DNA of 64,000 nt. It comes from Microbacterium marinum (lineage in GTDB: Bacteria; Actinomycetota; Actinomycetes; Actinomycetales; Microbacteriaceae). The notes beneath the pieces are model-generated. The model did not search any database. It was given only the letters and a program-made list of their open reading frames with translations, and was not told where the DNA came from. The position numbers and the translations under genes are program-made. Positions 41,950 to 50,534 of the stretch are shown here, in pieces. The number at the start of each line of letters is the position of its first letter. Positions within the stretch are counted from its first letter, which is position 1. The DNA lies in NCBI RefSeq assembly GCF_014204835.1, contig NZ_JACHMD010000001.1, forward strand, positions 1,364,001 to 1,428,000. The letters run 5' to 3'.

Positions 41950-42620
41950 GCGTGCACCGGCTTGGTGGCTCCGTACCCGAGCCGCTCCGCCGATGCGATG
42001 ACGTCGTGCTGCTGCTCCGCGTCGAGTGCGCGGGGGATCCCGGCGGTGCGCGCTCGGAGGTAGAGCTCGCTGAGCCACTCGACGAGGAGCGCGTTCTCGA
42101 CCGCTCCGGCGAGGGTGGACCCCAGGGCGACCGCACCGTGATTCGCCATGAGGGCGGCCAGGCGCCCCTCGAGCGCGGTCCCCACCGCGCCGGCCAGTGC
42201 GGTCGTCCCGAAGGCGTGGAACGGCGCCACCCGCAGCGCTCCGCCCAGGAGCAGCTGCTGATAGTGGATCACCGGAAGCTCGTCGAGGACGAGAGAGAGC
42301 GCGGTCGCGCACGGAGCGTGGGTGTGGACCACGGCGGCGACACGGTCGGGCGAGGCGGCGCGGAGCACACCGAGGTGCAGGGCGAGCTCGGAGGTGGGGG
42401 CCAGATCTCCTTCGATGAGGTCCCCGTCCAGGCTGACGACGGTCACCTCGCGCGCGGTCGCCTCGGCGAGCACGGCGCCGGTGGCGGTCACGGCGACCAC
42501 GTCTCCCCGGCGGGAGCTCACATTGCCGGCCGTGCCGATCAGGAGTCCGTGGGCCGCGAGACCGCGCGCGGCCGCGGCGACGGCGGATCGCAGGTCATGA
42601 TAGGGGGACGACGTCGTCAT
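41946..42620 (-). CDS. Class II aldolase/adducin family protein
   Basis: 224 residues. The pattern GTAGNVSSRRGDVVAVTATG, zinc-binding HTHAPCATALS (~96-106) and a later His in ANHGAVALGSTLAGAVENAL match fuculose-1-phosphate aldolase/ribulose-phosphate epimerase-type enzymes that cleave or rearrange sugar phosphates using Zn2+. First gene of the operon; it starts 48 bp from the divergent TetR gene and is likely repressed by it. Confidence 0.85.
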   Translation of the reverse strand: MTTSSPYHDLRSAVAAAARGLAAHGLLIGTAGNVSSRRGDVVAVTATGAVLAEATAREVTVVSLDGDLIEGDLAPTSELALHLGVLRAASPDRVAAVVHTHAPCATALSLVLDELPVIHYQQLLLGGALRVAPFHAFGTTALAGAVGTALEGRLAALMANHGAVALGSTLAGAVENALLVEWLSELYLRARTAGIPRALDAEQQHDVIASAERLGYGATKPVHA

Positions 42621-42648
42621 GGTGCTAGCGTTGCCCCCGACCCTAACC

Positions 42649-42666
42649 AAAGTCAAGTTTGATTTT
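42649..42666. promoter_or_regulatory. TetR operator of the aldolase operon
   Basis: AAAGTCAAGTTTGATTTT reads as the inverted repeat AAA-n-TCAA-nn-TTGA-n-TTT, directly before the TetR ATG and in the promoter of the divergent aldolase gene. An AT-rich dyad in a GC-rich genome at this place is a strong operator candidate. Confidence 0.65.
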
Positions 42667-42667
42667 C

Positions 42668-43312
42668 ATGACGGAAGAGACCGCTGCCGACGAGACCGGC
42701 CTGGCCGCTCTCGCGCTCCGCCGCGTGCCGACGCAGAGTCGCTCCCGCGAGAAGGTCGCTCGCGCCATCGAGGCCGCGGAGGACCTGGTGCGGCGTGAGG
42801 GCGTGGAGGCGATCAGCCTGCCGCGCGTCGCCGCGGAGGCGGGCGTCAGCGTGGGTGCGCTGTACCAGTACCTGCCCGACCGCGACGCGATCACGGCAGC
42901 GATCGTCGCCCGGTACCACGGGCGCCTGGAGGGCCTCCTCGACGCGGTCATCGAGCAGATGCGGGCTTCGCCGAGCGGACCGGATGCCGTCGGGCGGGTG
43001 CTCCGCGCCGTCGCCGACATCTACCAGGACGAAGAGCTCGCGAGGTCGCTCGGCACGGTGCGCGCGGGCAGCGCGGAGGCCCGCGACGCACGCCGGGCGC
43101 ACAAGGCTCGGATGGCCGAGAAGGTGGGAGCCCTGCTCGGGCTGGTGGGGCTGCTCGACGGCCTGGCCGCCGATCAGGCATCGGCGGTGGCGCGCGTCGC
43201 GTTCACCTCGGCGGATGCCGTCCTCCATGAGGCTTTCGCGGCGCCGGAGGCCGAGCGGGAGCTGCTGCTCGCCGAACTCGAACGCGCGCTCCGGGCCTCG
43301 TTCCGCCGGTAG
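42668..43312 (+). CDS. TetR-family regulator of the aldolase operon
   Basis: 214 residues. TetR N-terminal HTH: SREKVARAIEAAEDLVRREG, then ISLPRVAAEAGVSVGALYQY and LPDRDAITAAIVARYH. The C-terminal ligand domain is variable, as usual. Divergent from the aldolase-kinase-oxidoreductase operon with an AT-rich palindrome between; autorepression and operon repression are expected, with the inducer unknown. Confidence 0.85.
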   Translation: MTEETAADETGLAALALRRVPTQSRSREKVARAIEAAEDLVRREGVEAISLPRVAAEAGVSVGALYQYLPDRDAITAAIVARYHGRLEGLLDAVIEQMRASPSGPDAVGRVLRAVADIYQDEELARSLGTVRAGSAEARDARRAHKARMAEKVGALLGLVGLLDGLAADQASAVARVAFTSADAVLHEAFAAPEAERELLLAELERALRASFRR

Positions 43313-43337
43313 GCGCGGGGTGCGGAATGGTCGTCGG

Positions 43338-44486
43338 TCACCGCGACGCTCGCCGCCAGGCCGGCACCGCGACGAGCAGGAGGGCTGCGGGCAGGAGGAA
43401 GGCGAGACCCGACCCGGTGAGGTCGGTGAGGACCCCGACCCCGACGGCTCCGAGGACGGCGCCGGCGTAGTTGAAGAGGTTCACCCGCGCGATCACCTCG
43501 TCGCTGCGTGCCGGGTCGATCCCGCCCGCGAGGCCGAAGGCGAGGGGGACGAGTGCGCCGACAGCCAACCCGCTGATCGCGAACCCGGCGATCGCTCCCG
43601 CCGCCACCGGGGCGAACGCCACGATCAGTCCGCCGGCAACGCCCGCGACGAGGGCGACCGCGAGCAGGCGACGCCGGCCGATCGCTCGGATCGCGGCATC
43701 CGTCACGAGGCGGGCGACCAGCACTCCGCCCTGGTAGACGGCGAATCCGACCGGCGCGAGCGCCGCGGCCGCGCCGACGGCGGTGAGGTGGACCGCGCTC
43801 CAGGAGCTCGCTGCCGAGTCGACGGTGAAGGCGGCGAGGATCACGAGCCCGACGACCGTGATCGCACGGGCGTCCAGCCGGCCACGTCCGGGGGCTTGGC
43901 GGTGCGGTCGCGCGGCGCGCTCCCGACTCAGGTGCCTCCCGAAGAACACGACGAAGGCCACCTGGAGGGCGGCGGCGATCCCGAGAGCGGCGAACGCCGG
44001 CGTGCCGGTCGCGAGGACGCCGGCCATCGCCACCGCGCCGATGATCGACCCGCTCGTCGCCGTTGCGTAGAAGCGACCGAGCAGCGGGCTCGCCCGCCCC
44101 CGCTGCACGAGGACGCCCTGCATGTTGCAGGCGGCGTCGATGAGTCCCAGGCCGAGCCCGTAGGCGAGCACGGATGCCGCGAGCGTCACCGTGTCGGGGG
44201 CGAGGGCCGTCGCGCACAGACCGAGCGCCTGCAGCGTGAGGCCGATCAGCACCCCGTGACGGCTGCTGAGGCGCAGTGCGATGACGTCGGCGAGGAGGGA
44301 GCCGAGCGCGGCGGTGACGCAGACGCCCAGCAGGATCAGCGAGATGCCGGTGGCGTCGAGTCCGGTGCGCTCCTGGAACGCCGGGAGAGCGGTCACGACG
44401 ACCGCGTACCCGAGTCCCTGCAGTCCGTAGGTTGCCGCGACGGCCAGGGTGTTCGCGCGCGTCGCCACCGGTGCCGTCGTCGTCAC
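43338..44486 (-). CDS. MFS transporter
   Basis: 382 residues, about 12 hydrophobic helices. VTALPAFQERTGLDATGISL is the first loop, DVIALRLSSRHGVLIGL the conserved loop 2-3 region, RHGxxxG-like. GTG at 44486 starts one base from the stop of the aminotransferase gene, so it is translationally coupled. Last gene of a five-gene operon; likely moves the substrate or product of the upstream enzymes. Confidence 0.82.
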   Translation of the reverse strand: MTTTAPVATRANTLAVAATYGLQGLGYAVVVTALPAFQERTGLDATGISLILLGVCVTAALGSLLADVIALRLSSRHGVLIGLTLQALGLCATALAPDTVTLAASVLAYGLGLGLIDAACNMQGVLVQRGRASPLLGRFYATATSGSIIGAVAMAGVLATGTPAFAALGIAAALQVAFVVFFGRHLSRERAARPHRQAPGRGRLDARAITVVGLVILAAFTVDSAASSWSAVHLTAVGAAAALAPVGFAVYQGGVLVARLVTDAAIRAIGRRRLLAVALVAGVAGGLIVAFAPVAAGAIAGFAISGLAVGALVPLAFGLAGGIDPARSDEVIARVNLFNYAGAVLGAVGVGVLTDLTGSGLAFLLPAALLLVAVPAWRRASR

Positions 44487-44487
44487 C

Positions 44488-45771
44488 TCAGACCGCCTCG
44501 GGGTGGCGCTGCCGAAGGACGGCGAACGCCTCGGCGGCGATCTCGACGGTGCGGTCGACGTCGGCATCCGTCACGGCGGCGTTCAGGAAGTGGTTGTGGT
44601 GCGAGGTGATGTAGACACCCCGGCGCACGCATTCCGCCACCCACTCCTGATGCAGCATGAGCGAATTGGCGGGGTCCGCGACCCGCAGGTAGAACAGGGC
44701 GGGCGCCCCCGAGGCGACGAGCGTGAAGCCCGACGCCGCACCGGCGGCGACGAGGCCGGCGGTCAGGCGCGTGCCGAGGCGGCGGAAGAGGATGGGCGCG
44801 TCGATCTCGCGGAGCTTGCGCTGGGTGGCGATGCCGGCGGCGAAGGGCACCGCGCTCATCCAGTAGCTGCCGGTGTAGGTGATGCTGCTGACCGCTTCCT
44901 TCAGCGAGTCCTTGCCCATCAGCGCCGACACGTTGTATCCGTTGGCGAGCGCCTTGCAGAAGCAGATGAGGTCGGCCTCGAAGCCGAAGTGGTGATCGCT
45001 GCCGGCGAGGTCGAGGCGGAACCCGGTGCGCACATCGTCGACGATCAGCACGATGCCGTGCTCATCGCACAGCCGCCGCACCTCCTGCCAGTAGCCCTCC
45101 GCAGGGAGCTCGTTGTCGACGAAGTTGCCGTGCATATACGGCGTGGAGATGAGCGCCGCGATCTCGCCGCGGTGTTCGGAGAGCATCGCCCGCAGCGCAT
45201 CCAGGTCGTTCCACGGCACGTACAGGTTGTTGGCGACCTCCTCTTCGAGGACCCCCGGGTAGTCGAGCTTCTGCGTCCACGGTGCGACCCCGTGGTAGAA
45301 GCCTTTGATGAAGACGATCTTCTTGCGGAGGGTGGCCGCGCGGGCGGTCATGACGGCGAGGGTCGTCGTGTCGCCGCCGTTCTTCGCGAACACCGCCCAG
45401 TCGGCGCTGGCGACCTGGTCGACCAGGAGCTCGGCGAAGTCGATCATGACGGTCGAGGGCAGCGAGACGACGTCCTCGAGCTCGGCCTGAGCCTTCGCCG
45501 CTGCGGTCACGTCGGGATCGTTGTAGCCGAGGATGTTCGGGCCGTACGCGCACATCCAGTCGATGAACTCGTTGCCGTCGAGATCCCAGAACCGGGTGCC
45601 CTCCGCCCGGGCGGCGAACTTCGGGAAAGCGTCGTGGGGAAGGTGCAGGCCCTCCGTGGGCCCGAGATGCCCCGGGATGCCGGCGGGGATCACCCGCTGC
45701 GCGCGGGCGAACGCCTCGAGGCTCTTCGTGAAGGTGAACGGCGCGGTCGGGAAAGGGGTGATGAGGCTCAC
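44488..45771 (-). CDS. Class III aminotransferase (glutamate-1-semialdehyde-aminomutase-like)
   Basis: 427 residues. The PLP-binding lysine is in LICFCKALANGYNVSALMG (~272). VFAKNGGDTTTLAVMTARAA marks the phosphate-binding region and VLIVDDVRTGFRLDL holds the Asp that pairs with PLP nitrogen. The N-terminus and substrate loop resemble GSA aminomutase relatives that transfer amino groups to acyl or amino-acid substrates. No heme-biosynthesis gene is beside it, so a catabolic or biosynthetic role is more likely than hemL. Confidence 0.85.
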   Translation of the reverse strand: MSLITPFPTAPFTFTKSLEAFARAQRVIPAGIPGHLGPTEGLHLPHDAFPKFAARAEGTRFWDLDGNEFIDWMCAYGPNILGYNDPDVTAAAKAQAELEDVVSLPSTVMIDFAELLVDQVASADWAVFAKNGGDTTTLAVMTARAATLRKKIVFIKGFYHGVAPWTQKLDYPGVLEEEVANNLYVPWNDLDALRAMLSEHRGEIAALISTPYMHGNFVDNELPAEGYWQEVRRLCDEHGIVLIVDDVRTGFRLDLAGSDHHFGFEADLICFCKALANGYNVSALMGKDSLKEAVSSITYTGSYWMSAVPFAAGIATQRKLREIDAPILFRRLGTRLTAGLVAAGAASGFTLVASGAPALFYLRVADPANSLMLHQEWVAECVRRGVYITSHHNHFLNAAVTDADVDRTVEIAAEAFAVLRQRHPEAV

Positions 45772-45778
45772 GGGGTGC

Positions 45779-46555
45779 TCACTTTCCGAGGTAGTGGCCG
45801 ACGCGGTCGAGGATGCGACTGGTGTTGTCGACGAGAGGGACGTAGCCGCGGATGGCGATGCGCCCGTCACCCACGCACGCGAGCGCGCTCTCGCGCCCGG
45901 TGAGCACGTCACCGGCGGTGCGCAGATCGACGAAACCGAACACCGCGCGCGGCGGGTCGTCGGTGACGGCGACCCGGGTGAGGTGGTGGTCGCGGATCCG
46001 CAGTCGGTGGCGAAGCGAGTCGCCGACGGTGATGTCGAGGTCGCCGTCGGTCATCTGGCCGGCGCTGAAGCGTCCGGAGCGGTCGTGCTCGGCGACGACG
46101 GTGATCGCGCTGACCGCGACGTCGAGCAGCAGCATCCGGCTCGCGTCGGCGAACTCGGGGTCTTCAAGGTCGGCGTCGGTGGGCTGCAGGTACCGGCTGA
46201 GCAGATCGGTCAGCGGGGTGAACACCTTGGTGAGGAAGCGGATGCCGCCAGGCCCTGCGACCGGGATCGGCGACGACCCGGCGCCGGAGAGCACCGCATT
46301 GGCGTGCCCGGGGGAGGTGAACAGCAGCGTGACTCGGGTGCCGCGGGGTTCAGCCCCGGCCACGACGCCGTCGTCGTCGAAGACGTACCGGGCTCGGTCT
46401 CCCGCTGCGATCCGTGCGGTGAGCGTCACCGGGCCGGGGAGGGTGGCGAGCGTCGCCGCGGCGGCGGGCACCAGCTCCACGAGCCGGGGGAGGGCGCCCA
46501 GCACGGCGTGCAGGTTCACGGCGGCGAGGACGCGGTCGTCGATCTCAGTCAGCAT
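45779..46555 (-). CDS. Protein of unknown function in the SDR-aminotransferase operon
   Basis: 258 residues, soluble. It contains ARYVFDDDGVVAGAEPRGTR and VTLLFTSPGHANAVLSGAGS, reminiscent of SCP2/sterol-carrier-like folds that cradle a hydrophobic molecule, but identity is low. A second half includes FGFVDLRTAGDVLTGRESAL. Eight bases separate it from the aminotransferase; its start overlaps the TetR stop by 11 bases. Confidence 0.55.
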   Translation of the reverse strand: MLTEIDDRVLAAVNLHAVLGALPRLVELVPAAAATLATLPGPVTLTARIAAGDRARYVFDDDGVVAGAEPRGTRVTLLFTSPGHANAVLSGAGSSPIPVAGPGGIRFLTKVFTPLTDLLSRYLQPTDADLEDPEFADASRMLLLDVAVSAITVVAEHDRSGRFSAGQMTDGDLDITVGDSLRHRLRIRDHHLTRVAVTDDPPRAVFGFVDLRTAGDVLTGRESALACVGDGRIAIRGYVPLVDNTSRILDRVGHYLGK

Positions 46556-47192
46556 GGCGGTCCTCCGGGTGGGTCGAGTCGCCTGGCAGCGGGCGCCGCG
46601 TCGAGGGCTCAGCGTGTCGTGCGAGGCTGGATGCCGCGAAGGCGGCCGTGGCGCGCGCGGCATCCGTGTCCTGGTCGGCGAGCCAGGCGAGGGTGATGCC
46701 GTCGGCGAAGGCGACGAGGACGCGGGCCAGTGCCGGCACCGGCGAGGTCCACACCGATCCGGTGACCTCGGCCGCGTATCGGAGGAGCTGCTCGGCGGCG
46801 GCGAAGTACGACGTCCACTGGTCGCGCATCTGGCCGTCGGCGTCGCGGCGCCGCGCCCACAGTCCCAGTTCGAAGAGCGCGAGCTCGTGATCGGGGTGGG
46901 TGCGCAACAGGTCGATATACCCGTCGAGGCCCGATCGCAGCGCCGCCTCCATCGACGACACATCGATGGCGCGGACTTCGGCGGCGAACCGCTCCTGCTC
47001 GATGACCGACTCCACGACGGCGGTCATCAGCTGCTCCTGCGTGCCGAAGATGTAGCTGAACGCCCCGAGCGGCATGTCCGCCTCGGCGACGATCGCCCGG
47101 GTCGTGGCGCCCGGTACGCCGCGGCGGGCGATCACGCGGATCGCGGCGGCGATGAGCTCTTCGCGGCGCTGATCGGCCGGCATCCGGCGCAT
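46545..47192 (-). CDS. TetR-family regulator
   Basis: 215 residues. HTH: QRREELIAAAIRVIARRGVP, ATTRAIVAEADMPLGAFSYI and FGTQEQLMTAVVESV. The BetI-like C-terminal domain follows (LRSGLDGYIDLLRTHPDHEL). It is second in the operon, its ATG overlapping the stop of the SDR by one base, so the regulator is made with the genes it controls. A palindrome overlaps the operon promoter. Confidence 0.85.
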   Translation of the reverse strand: MRRMPADQRREELIAAAIRVIARRGVPGATTRAIVAEADMPLGAFSYIFGTQEQLMTAVVESVIEQERFAAEVRAIDVSSMEAALRSGLDGYIDLLRTHPDHELALFELGLWARRRDADGQMRDQWTSYFAAAEQLLRYAAEVTGSVWTSPVPALARVLVAFADGITLAWLADQDTDAARATAAFAASSLARHAEPSTRRPLPGDSTHPEDRHAD

Positions 47193-47965
47193 CAGCGGCT
47201 CCCCACCGCGCGGGAGGCGACCCAGAGGCGCAGCCGTCGGGGCGACACCCGACCCAGCAGGCCCTGCGCGCGGTTGCCGGCGCCCACGGTGTGCACGGGG
47301 CCCGGGTCGCGCCGGTCGAGTGCGGCGAACGCCTCGTCGAGGACGACGTCGACCGACACGCTCGGCCCGACTTTGAAGGTCTCGGACCCGGCGACCTCGA
47401 AGAACTCCGTCTCGGTCGGTCCGGGGCACAGGGCGAGCACGCGAAGACCGGTGCCGCGGGTCTCCTGCCAGATCGCCTCGGTGAGGGCGGTGACGTAGGC
47501 CTTCGTCGCGGCGTAGACGGCGAGGCCCGGGAGCGGCTGGTGCGCCGCCGTGCTCGAGACGTTCACGAGGAGGCCCCGCGCCTCGATGAGCGAGGGAAGC
47601 AGGATGCGGGTGAGGAGGGTGAGGGCGGCGATGTTGACCTGGATCTCGTCGGCGACGAGGGCGTCGTCCTCCTCGGCGAAGGCCGCCGCGGTTCCGAAGC
47701 CGGCGCTGTTGACGAGTCCGGTCGCACGGATGCCGCGGTCGGCGAGGTCCGCGGCGATGCGTGCGGGCGCGGCCGGGTCGGTCAGGTCGGCGGCGACGAC
47801 GGCGGCTTCCACGCGGTGCAATGATCGCAGCTCGGCGGCGAGCGCTTCGAGCCTGTCCGCGCGGCGGGCGACGAGCACGACGTCATGCCCGCGGGCGGCG
47901 AATCGGCGGGCGAATCCCGCGCCGATCCCCGAACTCGCTCCCGTGATGACGACGGCGTCCGCCAT
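47192..47965 (-). CDS. Short-chain dehydrogenase/reductase
   Basis: 257 residues. TGASSGIG at the N-terminus with VARRADRL after it, NSAGFG, catalytic Tyr and Lys in YAATKAYV, and LCPGPTETEFF, all classical SDR features of the DltE-like branch. First gene of the five-gene operon. GAGGAGGGGC is the ribosome site. Confidence 0.86.
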   Translation of the reverse strand: MADAVVITGASSGIGAGFARRFAARGHDVVLVARRADRLEALAAELRSLHRVEAAVVAADLTDPAAPARIAADLADRGIRATGLVNSAGFGTAAAFAEEDDALVADEIQVNIAALTLLTRILLPSLIEARGLLVNVSSTAAHQPLPGLAVYAATKAYVTALTEAIWQETRGTGLRVLALCPGPTETEFFEVAGSETFKVGPSVSVDVVLDEAFAALDRRDPGPVHTVGAGNRAQGLLGRVSPRRLRLWVASRAVGSR

Positions 47966-47978
47966 GGCGCCCCTCCTC

Positions 47979-48000
47979 GAGTTGTTCAGCTGACCAACTC
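47979..48000. promoter_or_regulatory. TetR operator of the SDR-aminotransferase operon
   Basis: A 22-bp palindrome, GAGTTGN-TCAGCTGA-NCAACTC, symmetric at 20 of 22 positions, lies 13 bp before the SDR start; ATACTG just upstream could be the -10. A repressor bound here would block the promoter. Confidence 0.7.
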
Positions 48001-48064
48001 AGTATGGGGCGCGCATGCCCCGAGGGGAAGGGCGACGCGGAAGTCCGCGCCGCCCCCGTCGTCC

Positions 48065-49138
48065 TCAGACTCCGGCCGTCTCCCGTGCGCCGGCGGCCAG
48101 ACGCTCGGCGGCGTAGGCCTCCGCGGCATCCAACGGGGTCACTCCCCGTGCCTCGGCCTCGTCGAACAGGCGGCGGACGGTGTCGCCGATGCCGTCGATG
48201 CGCGACGCGATCTCGTCGCGGTGACCGGGGTGCTTCGCCTCGACGTCGAGGTAGATGACACCGCCCGCGTTCGCGACGAAATCGGGCGCGTAGAGGATGC
48301 CGCGCCCGGCGAGGCGGTCGGCGCCGGCGCGATCGGCGAGCGGGTTGTTGGCCGGGCCGCACACGGCGCGCGCCGCGAGCACATCGATGACCTCGTCGGT
48401 GAGCACGCCGCCGATGCCGGCGGGCACGAAGACGTCGGCCGGGACCAGCTGCTCGGCTCCCGGCTCCACCCACGTGGCACCGAGCTCGGCGGCGAGCGAC
48501 ATCTTCGCGGGGTTGACGTCGGTGACGGTCAAGACGGCGCCCTCGGACGACAGCCGGACGGCCAGACGGCTGCCCACCTGCCCGAGACCGGAGATCGTGA
48601 TCCGGCGGCCCGCGACGTCGCCCGACCCCGCCACGCGCTCGAGCGTGGCGCGCAGCGCCGCGTACACACCCCGACTCGTGGGGCCGGCGGGCTCGCCCGA
48701 ACCGCCCACCGAGCTCGGCAGGCCGATCACGTGCGGGGTCCGCTCACTCACGACGAGCATGTCCTCCGTGGTCGATCCGACATCCTCCGCCGTTCGGTAC
48801 AGTCCGCCGAACGCGTCCACCGCGTCGCCCAGATCGAGGAAGGCGGCCCGCCGTCGGTCGGCGTCGAGGACGTCCTCCGGGCCGAGCGCGATCACAGACT
48901 TGCCGCCACCGGCATCCAGACCTGCGGCGGCGTTCTTCAGCGTCATCGCCGCCGACAGCCGCAGGGCGTCGCCCATCGCGTCGGACCAGTGCGGGTAGCG
49001 CCAGAGTCGGGCGCCGCCCAGGGCGGAGCCGAGGATCGACGAGTGGAGCGCGACGGTGAGGACGAGACCGCTGCGGCGACCCGTGATCACCTCCACGCGT
49101 TCGTGGCGGAATTCGGGCAGGGGCAGGGTGTGCGTCAT
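48065..49138 (-). CDS. Leu/Val/Phe dehydrogenase (Glu/Leu/Phe/Val dehydrogenase family)
   Basis: 357 residues. The catalytic Lys is in GLDAGGGKSVIALGP (~80) following MTLKNAA, and the Rossmann motif SGLGQVGSRLAVRLSSEG binds NAD+. CGPANNPLADRAGADRLAGR and APDFVANAGGVIYL are typical for valine/leucine dehydrogenases. It oxidatively deaminates branched-chain or aromatic amino acids to keto acids for catabolism. Its promoter region contains an inverted pair of GGATGCCGC. Confidence 0.88.
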   Translation of the reverse strand: MTHTLPLPEFRHERVEVITGRRSGLVLTVALHSSILGSALGGARLWRYPHWSDAMGDALRLSAAMTLKNAAAGLDAGGGKSVIALGPEDVLDADRRRAAFLDLGDAVDAFGGLYRTAEDVGSTTEDMLVVSERTPHVIGLPSSVGGSGEPAGPTSRGVYAALRATLERVAGSGDVAGRRITISGLGQVGSRLAVRLSSEGAVLTVTDVNPAKMSLAAELGATWVEPGAEQLVPADVFVPAGIGGVLTDEVIDVLAARAVCGPANNPLADRAGADRLAGRGILYAPDFVANAGGVIYLDVEAKHPGHRDEIASRIDGIGDTVRRLFDEAEARGVTPLDAAEAYAAERLAAGARETAGV

Positions 49139-49178
49139 CGCGGTCCTTCTCGACGGGCCTTGTGGGCTCTGCGGAATC

Positions 49179-49202
49179 GGATGCCGCGGCTGTGCGGCAT
49201 CC
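49179..49202. repeat. Inverted GGATGCCGC pair
   Basis: GGATGCCGC (49179-49187) and GCGGCATCC (49194-49202) form a perfect 9-bp stem with loop GGCTGT between two divergent genes. The motif is the one over-represented throughout the window. Confidence 0.7.
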
Positions 49203-49247
49203 GTCATCATTCTGCCCCGTCCTCACGCCCGCGCCTAGGCTGAGCGG

Positions 49248-50051
49248 ATGATGACCGAGCGTTACTCCCACGGCCACCACGAGAGCGTCCTGCGGGCGCA
49301 CACCTGGCGCACCGCGGAGAACTCCGTCGCCTACCTTCTGCCGCACCTGCGACCGGGCGGCTCGCTCCTGGATGTCGGCTGCGGCCCGGGGACGATCACC
49401 GTCGATCTCGCCCGGCGCGTCGCGCCCGGCCGCGTCGTCGGTGTCGACGCGTCGGCCGAGGTGATCGCTCAGGCCCACGCGCACGCGCTCGCCGAGGTCG
49501 CGCCCGGCGTCGAGTTCCGGGTCGGCGGGGCCTACGAGCTCGATGCGGCGGACGGCGAGTTCGACATCGTCCACACCCACCAGCTCCTGCAGCACCTCGC
49601 CCGCCCGATCGAGGCGCTGCGCGAGTTCCGGCGCGTCGCCGGGCCGACCGGTCTCGTCGCCGCACGCGAGGTCGACTACGCCGGCATCCTCATCCACCCG
49701 CACATCCCCGCGCTCGACGAGTGGCTCGACATCCTGCTGCGCGTCGGCCGCGGCAACGGCGGGGAGCCTGCCGCCGGGCGTCGGCTCAAGGCCTGGGCGC
49801 GCGAGGCGGGCTTCACCGACGTCGCCGTGAGCGCCTCGACCTGGCTCTTCGAATCGGACGAACAGCGTGCGTGGTGGGGCGGCTCCTGGGCGGACCGCGC
49901 GCTGCACTCCAGCTACGCCGACCACGCGCTCGAGCAGGGCGTCGCCGACCGGGCCGCCCTCGAGCGGATCGCCGACGGCTGGCGCGAGTGGGCTTCCGCG
50001 CCGGACGGCTGGCTCCTCATGCCGCACGGCGAGATCCTGGCGCGCGGATGA
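49248..50051 (+). CDS. SAM-dependent methyltransferase
   Basis: 267 residues. LRPGGSLLDVGCGPGTITVD is motif I of class I methyltransferases; VVGVDASAEVIAQAHAHA and FDIVHTHQLLQHLARPIEAL complete the pattern. The substrate is unknown. TAGGCT at 49236-49241 lies six bases before the ATG, predicting a leaderless transcript. Overlaps the following gene by four bases (ATGA). Confidence 0.88.
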   Translation: MMTERYSHGHHESVLRAHTWRTAENSVAYLLPHLRPGGSLLDVGCGPGTITVDLARRVAPGRVVGVDASAEVIAQAHAHALAEVAPGVEFRVGGAYELDAADGEFDIVHTHQLLQHLARPIEALREFRRVAGPTGLVAAREVDYAGILIHPHIPALDEWLDILLRVGRGNGGEPAAGRRLKAWAREAGFTDVAVSASTWLFESDEQRAWWGGSWADRALHSSYADHALEQGVADRAALERIADGWREWASAPDGWLLMPHGEILARG

Positions 50052-50524
50052 GCGCCCACCTGCCCGCGCGCAGTCGGCTGGTGCACGACGCCATCCGCAC
50101 CGCCGGGATCGAGGGCGACATCGTGGTGCTGCCCGACGCGGCATCCACCGCCGTCCTCGCCGCGCAGGCCCTCGGCGTCGAGGTCGGAGCGATCGCGAAC
50201 AGCCTCGTGTTCCAGTGCGACGGGACGCCGCTTCTCGTGATGACCAGCGGCGCGCACCGAGTCGACACGGCCGCCCTCGCCGCGCGGATCGGGCGCGGCA
50301 GGATCACCCGCGCGACGCCCGAGCAGGTGCGCGAGGCGACGGGCCAGGCGATCGGCGGCGTCGCGCCGGCAGGTCATCCTGCTCCGCTGGAGACCCTCGT
50401 CGACGAGCACCTCGCCACGTATCCCGAGATCTGGGCCGCTGGCGGCACCCCGCACACGGTCTTCCCGATGACGTTCACCCAGCTCGTCGCCCTCACCGGT
50501 GGCCGCGTCGTCGCCGTCGACTGA
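50048..50524 (+). CDS. YbaK/EbsC-family aminoacyl-tRNA deacylase
   Basis: 158 residues. The YbaK fold is clear: STAVLAAQALGVEVGAIANS, a Lys-to-Ser variant stretch LVFQCDGTPLLVMTSGAHRV, and AIGGVAPAGHPAPLETLVDE. These proteins hydrolyse mischarged tRNA such as Cys-tRNA(Pro). Translationally coupled to the methyltransferase. A palindromic repeat starts 11 bases beyond its stop and may serve as terminator. Confidence 0.85.
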   Translation: MSAHLPARSRLVHDAIRTAGIEGDIVVLPDAASTAVLAAQALGVEVGAIANSLVFQCDGTPLLVMTSGAHRVDTAALAARIGRGRITRATPEQVREATGQAIGGVAPAGHPAPLETLVDEHLATYPEIWAAGGTPHTVFPMTFTQLVALTGGRVVAVD

Positions 50525-50534
50525 GGCGTCTTAT

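Noticed and set aside
44488..45771. hemL (glutamate-1-semialdehyde aminomutase)
   Set aside because: The fold is the same, but the substrate loop differs, and no heme-pathway gene is adjacent; the operon contains an SDR, TetR and MFS instead.
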